A DNA stretch of 64,000 nucleotides from the NCBI GenBank assembly GCA_036898135.1, contig CM072513.1:35350295-35414294 (forward strand). Direction: 5' to 3'. The notes beneath the pieces are model-generated. The model searched no databases. It was given only the letters and a program-made list of their open reading frames with translations, and was not told the DNA's origin. How positions within the stretch are numbered: position 1 is the stretch's first letter; every line of letters begins with the position of its first letter. The translations under genes and the position numbers were made by a program. The stretch is from Oncomelania hupensis (taxonomy: Eukaryota; Mollusca; Gastropoda; Littorinimorpha; Pomatiopsidae). This document shows, piece after piece, positions 51,368-62,217 of the stretch.

Positions 51368-52290
51368 CTGGCAGAATGGGGAGTGGCCTACACCATGGAC
51401 CCAGTCGCTTGTCATCACAATTCCCAAGAAGGTTAACCTTCAGGAGTGTGAAAATTACCGCACTATCAGTCTCATCAGCCATTCGAGCAAGGTCCTCCTG
51501 AAAATAATACTAAACAGGTTGAAACCCCAAGCTGAACAAATCATAGCTGAAGCACAAGCAGGATTCAGGGCAGGGCGAAGTACCATTGAACACATTTTTA
51601 ACCTCAGAATAATTTGCGAGAAATACCTACAGCAGCAACAACATCTATATCATGTGTTTGTAGACTTGAAGAAAGCGTTTTACCGAGTCTGGCATGCAGC
51701 TCTGTGGGCAACCATGAGAGTGTACAACATCAGCCCTAAAATTATTGTAGAATCTCCAGAATCGCACAAACAACTGCTGCCCTGACAAGGTTGAAGCCCA
51801 TTTGGAAAGATAGGACCATCAGTCTACATTCCAAGGTAAGGCTGCTGCGCCCCCTTGTCATCTCCATCTTCCTATAGGCTTGCGAAACATGGACCCTCAC
51901 AGCCTATCTACAACGTAGAATACAAAAGATGGAGATGAGGTGCTACGGAAGACTTCTGGGCAATTCGTATACCCAGCACATCACCAACAACGAGGTCCGA
52001 CAGACCAACACACAAGCCATTGGACTACATGATGACCTGCTCACAGTGGTGAAGAAACGTAACCTCCGATGGTATGACCAGAGCATCAGTCCTTGCAAAA
52101 ACCATCCTGCATGGCACGGTGCAAGGAGGCAGAAGGAGAGGAAGACAGAACAAGAGATGTGAGGACAACATTCAATCGACACTGAATGCAGCCATGATGG
52201 TTGCCAAGAACAGAGAAAGATGGAGTACGCTGGTTAAAGATCATCTGTGGTGCCCCAACGATCTTTGAGTTACGGGATAGGATAGGATAG
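51368..52290 (+). mobile_element. RTE-clade LINE copy H, internally deleted
   Basis: It begins at WQNGEWPTPWTQSLVITIPK and reads to motif A (KKAFYRVWHAALW, D changed to Y). It then jumps at about 51750 from KIIV to the region after motif C (SRIAQTTAALTRLKP), so motifs B and C are deleted. It ends in (GGATA)n at 52275-52290. Confidence 0.9.
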
Positions 52291-52405
52291 CCCGTTTATG
52301 CCTACGAAACTAGTAGTATAGGGCTCATCTAAACCAAGGGCTGTTCGTGCACATTCATAACAATACACCAAAAATGTGATTTTAAATCTTTACCCTGCCA
52401 ATAGG

Positions 52406-54134
52406 TGTCACGGACCGGGTTTATAATATTTCGGTCCGATGACTGTTTGTAGTATCTTCCTGTGAGAAGATATAAATTATAATATTTTTTATTGATTACT
52501 AATTTCTGATTGGTTGAGCTAGTCATGTGACGGTTCACCAATTACATGTATTCAAAAAAATGTTTGCATTCTTCTTTTGTACCACGGAGTGGGTGGTTGT
52601 GTGTTATACTTCTAGCAGCTGTTGACTGCAGGTATATATATTGGTTTATCTTTGAAATATTGTGTTATAAATGTAATAATATTTAACCATGATTATATTC
52701 TACTTATTGTGGAATAAGAATTAATAATAACTAATTTTGATATTAGTATGAAGGATGGATTAGGGAGGTGATGGCGATGGTGGATCGTTGTATATTTCTG
52801 ATGAACGAATTCAAGTTGGATTAGTATTTGATTTGAGGTTGAAACCTCAACTTACAATGTATAGCATTATATTTATTTTTGTGAATGAAAGTAATTAGCG
52901 GCAAGAATGTAATAATAAGTGTTATAATTAGAGTTAAAATTTTTACGTATGTGTGAACTGTGTTCTACACATATGAGTTTTGAATTATTATATTGCTGGT
53001 CTGGTCCTGTCGCAGAGAGAGAAAAGGTATATGTGGGAATACAGAGAAGTTTATGTACCAAGATATTTAGTGGGGAAAACTTGTGTGTTTTCAGAAGTTT
53101 CCGGCTGGGGCCTCGAGCGGAAGAATAAAGAAGAGGAGAAAGAAGGAGAGTTGAGAAGATTAAACAAGAAGAAGAAGAAGAAGAAGAAGAAGAAGAAGAA
53201 GAAGAAGAAGAAGAAGAAGAAGAAGAAGAAGAAGAAGAAGAAGAAGAAGAAGAAGAAGAAACTCCGAGAGAAGAGAAAGAAGAAGAGAAAGAAAAGAAGA
53301 AGAGGATATCACAAGAGAAGAGAAAGAAGAAGAAAGAAGAAGAGGATACTACAAGAGAAGAGAAACAGAAGAGGAAGAGGAAGAAGAAGAAGAAGAGAAG
53401 GAGAAGAAGAAGAAGAAGACGAATACGAGGAGAAGAAGAAGAAGAAGAAGTCGTGAAGAAGAAGGGTGGAAGTATCGAGAGGGGCCAGAGAAGAAGCCAA
53501 AGAAGAAGACGAAGAAGAAGACGAGGGCAGCAACCACTGCTACAGCATCAGCAGCAGCAACCACTGCTACATCATCAGCAGCAGCAACAGCGGCAGCGAC
53601 CACAGCAGCAGCAGGGGAGGATTACTGGGAAGGCGAAGAGGACGATAGATGGAGGAGAGAAAACCCAGGGATAGATAGAGAGAAGGACAAGGACAAGGAG
53701 AAGGAGGATAGCGTATAGACAGAGACAGATATTAGAGACAAAGAAAGACACAGTGAATCCTAACCTCCATGAGACTATTGGGGGAATCTCTCTCTGTCGA
53801 CGGTGACCAGATCGATATTGGTGTTTATGGTGACTGGTGTTATTTGGATTATCTGAATGGGACTTATTTGGGGTTTCTTTTGTGAAAGTGTGTTTTCACG
53901 GATTATCGCTTCAAAGTACGTGAGTACAAAAAAAACTACTTAAACGTTTTCCATGTTATTGATTGAGTTATATGTACTTATGTAAACTTTGTTGATTCTT
54001 GTTTATTTTCTAGTAATAGAAGGGGGTGTGACAGCAAAAGAAGTTTTGAGAGTTAGGAAGTGTGAGACGGGCGAACACGCAAATCATTCACGCACGCATA
54101 CACGCAGTTTCTTGAAATAACCCCTTTCGTTACA
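52406..54134 (+). mobile_element. Large solo LTR (1.7 kb), unrelated family, 5-bp target duplication
   Basis: It starts TGTCACGGACCGGG and ends CCCCTTTCGTTACA, flanked by ATAGG at 52401-52405 and 54135-54139. It contains a TATATAT box near 52633, a long (GAA)n array and no pol coding. The direct flanking repeat plus TG...CA ends fit a solo LTR; the length is large but known for some LTR families. No second copy is in the window, so the boundary rests on the flanks alone. Confidence 0.65.
53166..53460. repeat. (GAA)n array within the large LTR
   Basis: Pure AAG triplets to about 53260, then an imperfect GA/AAG-rich continuation to 53460 followed by CAG/CAA triplets to about 53610. The long frame 52980-53456 is a poly-lysine artefact of this array. 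Confidence 0.95.
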
Positions 54135-54408
54135 ATAGGAGACACCTGAAACCTAGACATACATGTAAGGCAAAACTTGTTGAAAATCTCAATCGGAGCC
54201 ACACATTCCTCCGCCATTTTGCATCTGAAAGTACAAGCAGCCCAAATACAGCATCCTTTTTCGGAGCAAATTACACCTATTTTAATGAATCAACACCAAT
54301 CAACACCAACAATCATTGTTCGGAGTCCGACGTCTGTCATTCCGTCCGGATGTATCAGTCTGACCGACATTGACCATTTTTCCAAGATCCACTTCTATAT
54401 GTTCCAAG

Positions 54409-55972
54409 CACAGGCGGCGGAAGCAGGGGGGGCAGGGGGGCCATGCCCCCCCCTAGAAAAATGTTGGAGGGGGCAGCCTTATATATTGCCCCCTCCAATA
54501 ATGAGTAGTGTTTGTTTGTTGTTTTTTTTTTTTTGGTTTGTTTTTTTGCCAGGGCGTCAAAGGATTTTTTTTTCTTCAAATGGAATCAAGCAGTACAAGT
54601 GTTTATCATCATAATCATCATCATCACCCTCTGATCAGTGAGAGAAGTTCGACCCTTCGTCATCATTTCCTGTCGACGCGTCATAATCGTTAGCCTTAGA
54701 TCAAAGTGACCACAGTTTTCGACATCGTGCACGTCAGTCGCGTTTTGAAAACTTTATTTTGCTGTCAGTTTTTACAGTCTACCCTTTTCAATATCAGCAA
54801 TTTTCTCGACTACAAGTGAAGAAGTCAGCAAAATGGCAAATGCTTTGACAACTGGTGTTATTGTTCCTCGTCAAGCATCCCGACAGACTCTCCGTGACAA
54901 CCAACCTGCGGCCACTCCAGAAGAATATTTCAAGATTAGCATTGCCATTCCTTTCTTGGAACACCTGTCAACCGAATTGGACTCGAGGTTCAAAAATGCT
55001 GGTCTAGCAGTTGATGGTCTATGTCTGGTGCCAAGCACTTTAATAGACAACCAGGATGGTTTCATGCAGGTTCCAGAAGGGGTGATGCTGGCAATGTTGT
55101 GGGAGTCTGACCTACCAGACAACGCTACCCTTGATGCAGAATACAAACGGTGGGTTTGCAAATGGCGAAGTGCTGCTGAGAATGCGACAGCTATCATCCC
55201 ATCCACGGCATCAGAAGCACTGAAACATTGTGACAGGGATTTTTTTTTATCCCAACCTGTTCATCATGATTTAGAACCTTTGCACCCTACCTGTCACTAC
55301 TGCCGAGTGTGAGCGTTCAAACAGTCAGTTGCGCAACCTGAAAAACTACCTGCGCTCTACAATGGGGCAAAAGAGACTAAATGGACTTGCTTTACTGAAA
55401 GTGCACAGGGATGTTGATATTGACTTCAAAGAGGCAGTGAACTGTTTTGCCAGAAGATACAATTCACAAATGGTACTAATGCCGAGGAACCTAGTGCAGC
55501 AAGACTGAATTAAGTGAAAGCAGGGCGGTGATGTTCATAAACTACAAGGTAAAGCTTTATACCGTTAACGATCAACAAAAAGTAGTAAATAGTAATAGTA
55601 TACAAAACATCTCTGCTGATAAATAAATGTGTGTGTGTGTGTGTCTTTTTTTAAGGGAGGGGCAGAGGATAATTTTTGTACCCCAGAGTTTGTCAGTTCA
55701 ATTGTTCAAAAAGCTCAAAGTCCCAGACCATCACAGATGGCTTTTTCAAGGTTCAGATTGCACCAGATTGCACCATTTTGCATCCTTGAAAAAAAAAATT
55801 TCCGGGGGAGCATGCCCCCGGACCCCCCTAGAAGGCTCGGCGCTTCGCGCCTTCGCTGAATCTGTAACCCCCACCCTCGACTTTTCCCAGGTCTGGCCCT
55901 GATGTCAGTGAATATAATGTGTGTGTGCCCCCCCCCCCCCCCCCCAATCCTGAGCAGCTTCCGCCGCCTGTG
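54409..55972 (+). mobile_element. hAT-type DNA transposon, internally deleted
   Basis: Exact 16-bp terminal inverted repeats CACAGGCGGCGGAAGC (54409-54424) and its complement (55957-55972), each next to a G or C run. CCAAG is repeated on both flanks (54404-54408, 55973-55977); hAT elements usually make 8 bp, so the family call rests on the transposase. A transposase remnant lies inside. Confidence 0.75.
54833..55510 (+). pseudogene. hAT transposase remnant (DUF4371 / C-terminal dimerisation type)
   Basis: ATG at 54833 opens a 159-codon frame with EEYFKISIAIPFLEHLSTEL and DSRFKNAGLA, typical of the distal part of hAT-like proteins annotated as 52 kDa repressor of the inhibitor of the protein kinase or ZMYM-like. 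At a T8 run (55240-55247) the frame is lost. In the next frame FYPNLFIMI, a TAG, then NLCTLPVTTAECERSNSQLR and STMGQKRLNGLALLKVHRD form the hAT carboxy-terminal dimerisation domain, ending at about 55507. The BED/zinc-finger and catalytic amino-terminal parts are absent. Inactive as written. Confidence 0.8.
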
Positions 55973-56322
55973 CCAAGTATTTATGTGTTTATTCCTTAAG
56001 TGTCACAAATTCTCCAGTTGTTATGATCATATTTTGTGTTATCGTCTATAGTCTCTCTATCATGATACCACAGTTAAAATTGTGCGATATTGGGTTAAGG
56101 TTTAGTTTTAGAAGAGGATGGTTACAGTTTGTTTGACTGCGATTGACTGGCTACCATATCGCCACTCCATCTGTGGCGTGATTGGTTTGGGGGAGTGAGG
56201 AAGAGGTGGGGTAGGGGGTTGAGGGCGTGGTGACTGACACTATTGATCTCTGCTTCCTGTTTCACATTTTTTAAGGCTATCTTTAGCTGGGTCTGGCCTT
56301 GCATCATAGAATGCCTCAATAT

Positions 56323-57054
56323 GGCGGCCTACTAGCGCCAAAACCTGATAATTACAATTATCATGTGATAATTGCAAATATCATGGGATAATTACAATTA
56401 TCAAGAGATAATTTCAATTATCATTGAAAATTACAAATATGTTCGTGTGATCATGTTTAATTTTCAGTTTTGGCTCTATTAATCCGCCTGGAAATGCGCC
56501 AAAACTGAAAATTGTAATTATCACATGATAATTACAATTTGTACTTGATAATTATAATTTTCACGTGATCATGCTTAATTCTGGCAAGGCGGCTTACTAG
56601 CGTCAAAACCTGCAAACCTTACATGTATCAGTGATAATTGTAATTAACACGTGTTCTGTGTAATTCACAGAGATACCGGTAATTCACAGTGTTAATTACT
56701 AATTTTCAGTTTTGGCCACGCTTTACTAGGGCCAAAACCCCAGGCGTGCTGGGAACAGTGCCGCTGCCGCGCATGCGCATCGCGTATCGGGCCGCGCATG
56801 CTCATCTTGATATTTATAATTTTCAGTGATAATTGTAATTATCTCTTGATAATTTTAATTATATCTTGATAATTGTAATTATCTCATGATATTCGTAATT
56901 ATCAGGTTTTGGCGCTAGGAAAGCGTGGCAAATACTGATAATTATTAATTAACACTGCGGATTACCGGTATCTCTGTAAATTACACAGAACACGTGATAA
57001 TTTTAATTATCTCGTGATAATGGTAACTCTCGGTTTTGGCGCTAGTAGGCCGTC
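56323..57054. mobile_element. Foldback/MITE-like element with palindromic GATAATTNNAATTATC core
   Basis: Ends GGCGGCCTACTAGCGCCAAA and its complement (57032-57054) match with one mismatch over 23 bp. Inside, further TTTTGGCGC/GCGCCAAAA blocks and at least ten GATAATTGTAATTATC-type palindromes occur, plus a mirrored pair around ACACGTG, ACACAGA and TACCGGTA. No coding capacity. The central unique part holds GCGCATGCGCATCGCGTATC. Confidence 0.75.
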
Positions 57055-57248
57055 ATACCTCAAATTCGTTTGGATCTCCGTCCTGCCCTTGCTTGCACAT
57101 TACACATATTCGTCCCGTACTAGTATAATAGCCTACATCCATCCATCTTTCTGGTCATCACTACCATCTAATTATTCTGTTGCTTGATTGTGGTGTGTTT
57201 GTCCATCTTCTTCGTCCATTTTTTTCCTCTTCCTCTTCTCACCAACGC

Positions 57249-57249
<1 letters not shown>

Positions 57250-57332
<83 letters not shown>
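57250..57332. repeat. (ATC)n microsatellite
   Basis: About 27 pure ATC triplets. Confidence 0.95.
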
Positions 57333-57333
<1 letters not shown>

Positions 57334-57764
57334 TCCTTCTTCTGGTTATTCTTCTTCTTCTTTCTTTTCTTTCTTCTCGAGATAGAGGAAGTGGGCACTT
57401 ACCGACAGCCATCTTTAATTACCCACTTCCCCCTCATATTTGGCCCTTTAGAGTACCTATCTCCCACTCCCACTTTCACTCTCTCCCTTACCCTATTTCT
57501 TTAAAACTATAATTTTATTTTAAGGCGTCTTAAATCCTGTTTTGAATCAAGCTCTCTTATTATAATACATTTATTTTTACCAATGACTTCATCAGCCTGC
57601 AATCTTTCCTTAAATAAAAAGCATTTCAATACTTCAGTGTTCTTTTATCGCCTATGTAAGCACAACACCGCTTTTAAACGCATATCTCGGCAAGAGTCCA
57701 GTCATTGGTATTGCATAGCCAGCTTAGTCTGCATAATTAAGCACCACTCCTCAAGTTTCCCACT

Positions 57765-57920
57765 GGGCACGGGTAGCGCAGTTGGTAGAGCAGCTTACTA
57801 GTAAAGATTCGAATCCCGGTTTGATCAAATGTGTCCAATGCCATCAACTGCTTCTCTGGTGTCAGAATAATGTGACCAACATGCTCCGGTGTGGTGTGAC
57901 TATAATCTACAATTATTAAG
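57765..57920 (+). mobile_element. SINE family A, 5' portion
   Basis: A box GGGTAGCGCAGTTGGTAGAG and B box GATTCGAATCCC, then CTGGTGTCAGAATAA and GTGTGACTATAATCTACAA, as in the copy at 7869. The B-box region has lost several bases. Confidence 0.65.
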
Positions 57921-57997
57921 CTACTCCGCACCTCTATCCCCCCCCCCCACAGACCCATCCCCACTCCCCACCACCACAATCTATCTTACCACCACCT

Positions 57998-58620
<623 letters not shown>

Positions 58621-59443
58621 TAAGACAATTATTAATAACAGGATCCTGATTTAAATTATGAAATACATTTTCTTCAGAATCTAAAACAATTAACGCTGAT
58701 AGTTTTTGTATATAACTTTATATTAGATCTTCCCAAACTTTTGACCATTGACCTCCGAGCACTTTGTCGTATCTATTATGTAAAGTAGTGATTTCTTCAG
58801 GTTGTTGATGATGCTTTGTACCAGTATTATCAGTACAACTTATGTTAATCTGATGAATAAAATTTGATACAACAACAAAAAGCACTAGTATTATTTATTT
58901 ACCGGCACAACACTACCTCAATGAAAACAACCAGTGTTATCTAATTACTATACACCTAACATTACGTCTACAATGTCAGAGACTGGGGAATTCATTTAAT
59001 TGTATTTGGAATGGTAGTATTTTATTACACTGTTTAAAAATTAAAATCTAAATAAAATATTACTACTTCTTTCTCTAAAGCATATTATTCTGAATGAGGG
59101 TATTGGAAAGGAAAAACGGCCGTTGATAAAATAACAGAAAATACGGGACAATGATTATCTCAACAAGCGGTTTGGCCAATAAACCTTCCTCCCAAGAAGA
59201 AAATTTTAAGACCTAAATCTGAAAACGCTAAGCCAAATGACACTCATCAAATCTGCCGTGAACTGACAAAACCGAGCAAGTCCACAAAACCTACTTTCGA
59301 GAAAATCGACGTTTTGTGTTGCGCTATATTACGCGATCGTTTCTGGAAGTTTAAGGGCATATTATAATGCAATTCCTCGATTTAAGAGTGTATACCTTGA
59401 ATGTTAAAGAAATGTTCGATAGATTTGATGTTTTAAGACTATT

Positions 59444-59669
59444 TGTGGACTTGCTTTGTTTTGTCAGATTATTCTTGAGATAGATCTTTGTTGAGAACAT
59501 GACAAAACCAAGCAAGTCACCCGCTTGGTTTTGTCAGTTTATTATTGAATTAAATCCTTGTTTAAAAAATTCGCAAAACCAAGTAAGTCAAATCCGCTTA
59601 GTTTTGTCAGTTTATTATTAAGTAAATCCTTGTTTTCAAATTTCACCAAACCAAGTAAGTCCCATAGGC
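59444..59669. repeat. Three tandem ~74-bp units, each with a hairpin
   Basis: Units contain GGTTTTGTCAGTTTATTATT, AAATCCTTGTTT and ACCAAGYAAGTC. The unit ends pair with the next unit's start (ACCAAGCAAGTC with CGCTTGGTTTTGTC), giving a hairpin at each junction. A diverged fragment is near 59265-59285. Confidence 0.8.
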
Positions 59670-60093
59670 CGTTTCGTTTCTTTGTTAAAAAGACTGACGA
59701 GATGAGTCACATAAGTTGGGTTTTGTAAGATGTGGGTGCGGCAGTTACAGTGAGTGTATATGTGTGCCTGTTTATTGTTTTTAGCCATTCTTCACTTAAT
59801 ATACCTGGGATGGTATGCAGTAGTCATGGGTTTTTTTGCTCTCCCTTCAAAATAATATTAGATGCAGCCAATTTAATTTTAAAAATACAAAACTATTTTC
59901 CTTTCAGTTTCCTATTGTAGCGATCTTCCTGCCTTTACACCACGTGTATGTCTTGTATTTTGTTGCCCTTGTTGTGTGTCTGTAATATATTTGTTGCTGT
60001 ATGTTTGTGGGTTCGGGCACTGAATAGAATTCACAACTTTCCGGCACCTCTCATAAAAACTCGTGGGTATCGCCATTATAAATTAAAACGAGG

Positions 60094-60387
60094 TTATATG
60101 AAACCAAGTTCCGGTTTAGCTTGTTTTGCTTTTATCAAAGCTTGATGCGTGACTTTTAAATATTGCAAATTGCCGAAAACGACGATTGTTAGAGCCAGAA
60201 AACGAGTGGGATAAGTATAAAAACGGTGGAGGAAGTACATGCTCAGTGAAAGAATGCAAAAAACAATCGTAGAGGCCTGTATTTGTGGCGACTTCGGAGG
60301 TGCGTCGATCATCGACAGAAAGTGAAACAGGACCTGAAAACTCTTGTAGTTTTCCATAGCTTCGCCGTCGCAACCTTCACAAAACAC
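60094..60387 (-). CDS. Uncharacterised 97-codon frame with two hydrophobic segments (doubtful)
   Basis: The minus strand has ATG at 60387, two hydrophobic stretches (TIVFCILSLSMYFL and FLALTIVVFGNLQYL) and a basic tail ending GFI. No family recognised, no repeats or microsatellite inside. Could be a small membrane protein, one exon, or chance in AT-rich DNA. Confidence 0.2.
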   Translation of the reverse strand: MFCEGCDGEAMENYKSFQVLFHFLSMIDAPPKSPQIQASTIVFCILSLSMYFLHRFYTYPTRFLALTIVVFGNLQYLKVTHQALIKAKQAKPELGFI

Positions 60388-60404
60388 GAAGTAACTGGCT
60401 ATGT

Positions 60405-60625
60405 TAGGCTAGCGTTGTGGCCAAGTGGGCTAAGGCGGGACTAACTTGCCTTGTCCACAAGCCAGAAACCAATGGCGCCTGACAGGTGTGGGTTCGAGCC
60501 AGCATCTGGGCGTTATGTTTTTCCGAATATTTTTCAAAAATTCACAAATAATGTTAGGTAGGTAGGGTTTAGGCGCGCCACTGGCGATAGAAAAGGACAA
60601 TAAACTGCAGCAAAAAAATAAAAAT
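60405..60625 (+). mobile_element. SINE family B with tRNA-Leu-like head
   Basis: GTTGTGGCCAAGTGGGCTAAGG resembles the D-arm of a leucine or serine tRNA and GGGTTCGAGCCAGC is a B box. The body CACAAATAATGTTAGGTAGG and GCGCGCCACTGGCGATAGAA matches 21531-21700 (minus). Confidence 0.65.
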
Positions 60626-61139
60626 ATGTGAGGGTACGATACAGGTGGCCAGTGACACATGTTATTATTCTTGAATATTTGGAAATAACTCACTAAAACA
60701 CGCGGAGAAAAAAAACGGAAGTATTTTTCATAGAGGGGATTCCCGTTGGTGCATAGGATAGCAGAAAAGTGTGAATAGGCCCAACGTTTCCCGGCGTGTC
60801 GTAAGAGGCGACTAACAGGGGTAATGTTAGCACGGCACCACTGGGCGAAAGTCTTCTACACAGAAGTCACCGGCCAGGGCGAGGAACCTCACGTTGCTAC
60901 AGGTTCAACGACCACGTGCTCGGGGCCAAGGCGAGCCACACTGTATTCGTGGATTTCGGCTGTGCCCAACAGCCTGGAGAGGATTGGGCACCGCCAGGTC
61001 CTTTTTTGCCCAAGACACACTACTTGCATGATGTCACTATCCACTAATTCCATACCGGATAGGTCGTCGCCTGGCTCAATGACCGCGCCTTCTGTTGGCC
61101 ACCAGGACAGAGGTGTTAAGTATGCTACTGATGGAAAAT

Positions 61140-61937
61140 TTAGATCCGCACGAGAAACAACATCATCATAGGAACCTGGAATGTCAGGACCCTAACTGCG
61201 GAAGGAAAATTAGAAGAACTGGCCCACGAGTTGGACCGCTATCGATGGAACGTTCTAGGCATTAGCGAACTGCGCTGGAAAGGCCTAGGTGAAAGAACGA
61301 CAGACAAAGGCCGCAAGCTCTATTTCAGCGGTAGAGATGACAGGCACGAACACGGGGTTGGATTCTTGGTCCACAAGAACATTCTAGCCACTGTCATGGG
61401 TTGCCGCCCAGTAGACTCATTACCATCCGCCTGAGAGCAGCCCCTTTCAACATCACCATCATCCACACCTATGCCCCAACATCAGACTATGACGACAGCG
61501 AAATGGAGGATTTTTATGAAAATCTACAGGCGGTCCTTGACCAAATGGCGAAGAAGGACATAGTCATAGTGCAAGGCGACTGGAATGCCAAGGTTGGCCA
61601 AGATGCGCACCACAACTGGGGAGACACATGTGGACCCCACTGCAACAACGAGACAAATGACAGGGGTCTGAGATTCTTGGAGTTTGCCAGATACAACAAT
61701 CTGGTACTGGCAAACACGCTTGCTCTCCACAAAAACTCCAGACGATGGACATGGCACAGTCCCAGGGGGGAGCATCACCACCAAATAGACTACATCATGG
61801 TCAAGAAACGCTTCAAATCAAGCATCAACATTGGCAGGACACGCACTTTTCCAGGAGCAGATATCGGAAGTGACCACGATCTCTTGATGATGTCTTTCCG
61901 GCTCCACTTGAAGAGAGTAAATACTGCACTAGACTGA
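61140..61937 (+). pseudogene. RTE endonuclease domain, frameshifted
   Basis: IIGTWNVRTLTAEGKLEEL, then VLGISELRWKGLGER, in one frame to about 61415. Then, after a frameshift, TIIHTYAPTSDYDDSEMEDF, IVQGDWNAKVG, HQIDYIMVKKRFK and IGSDHDLLMMSF to a stop at 61937. The catalytic residues of the exonuclease-endonuclease-phosphatase fold (N, E, Y, D/N, D, D/H) are all present across the two frames. In RTE elements this domain nicks target DNA before reverse transcription. Confidence 0.85.
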
Positions 61938-62217
61938 AGTTCGACCTGGACAAACTGCGAGACCCGGAGGTGGCAGAACTATTTCAGGCCACAATTGAAG
62001 GGAAATTTGCACCACTGCTCATTTAGGGGGCTGGTGAAGTAGATGTCAACACCATGACCACCACCTTCAACTCAGCTGTGACAGATGCCGCCACTGAGAT
62101 CCTTGGCAAGCACCGACCAAAGAAGAAGCCGTGGATCACACCTGAACTTTTGGATCTGTGTGATAAACGAAGAGAGATTTAAAAAAACAAAGAAAAAGAA
62201 CACCTCACAGGGAGCTG

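Noticed and set aside
54177..54614. Frame across the left hAT end (MLKISIGATHSS...)
   Set aside because: It runs from flanking DNA across the inverted repeat and G-run into the transposon, with no domain.
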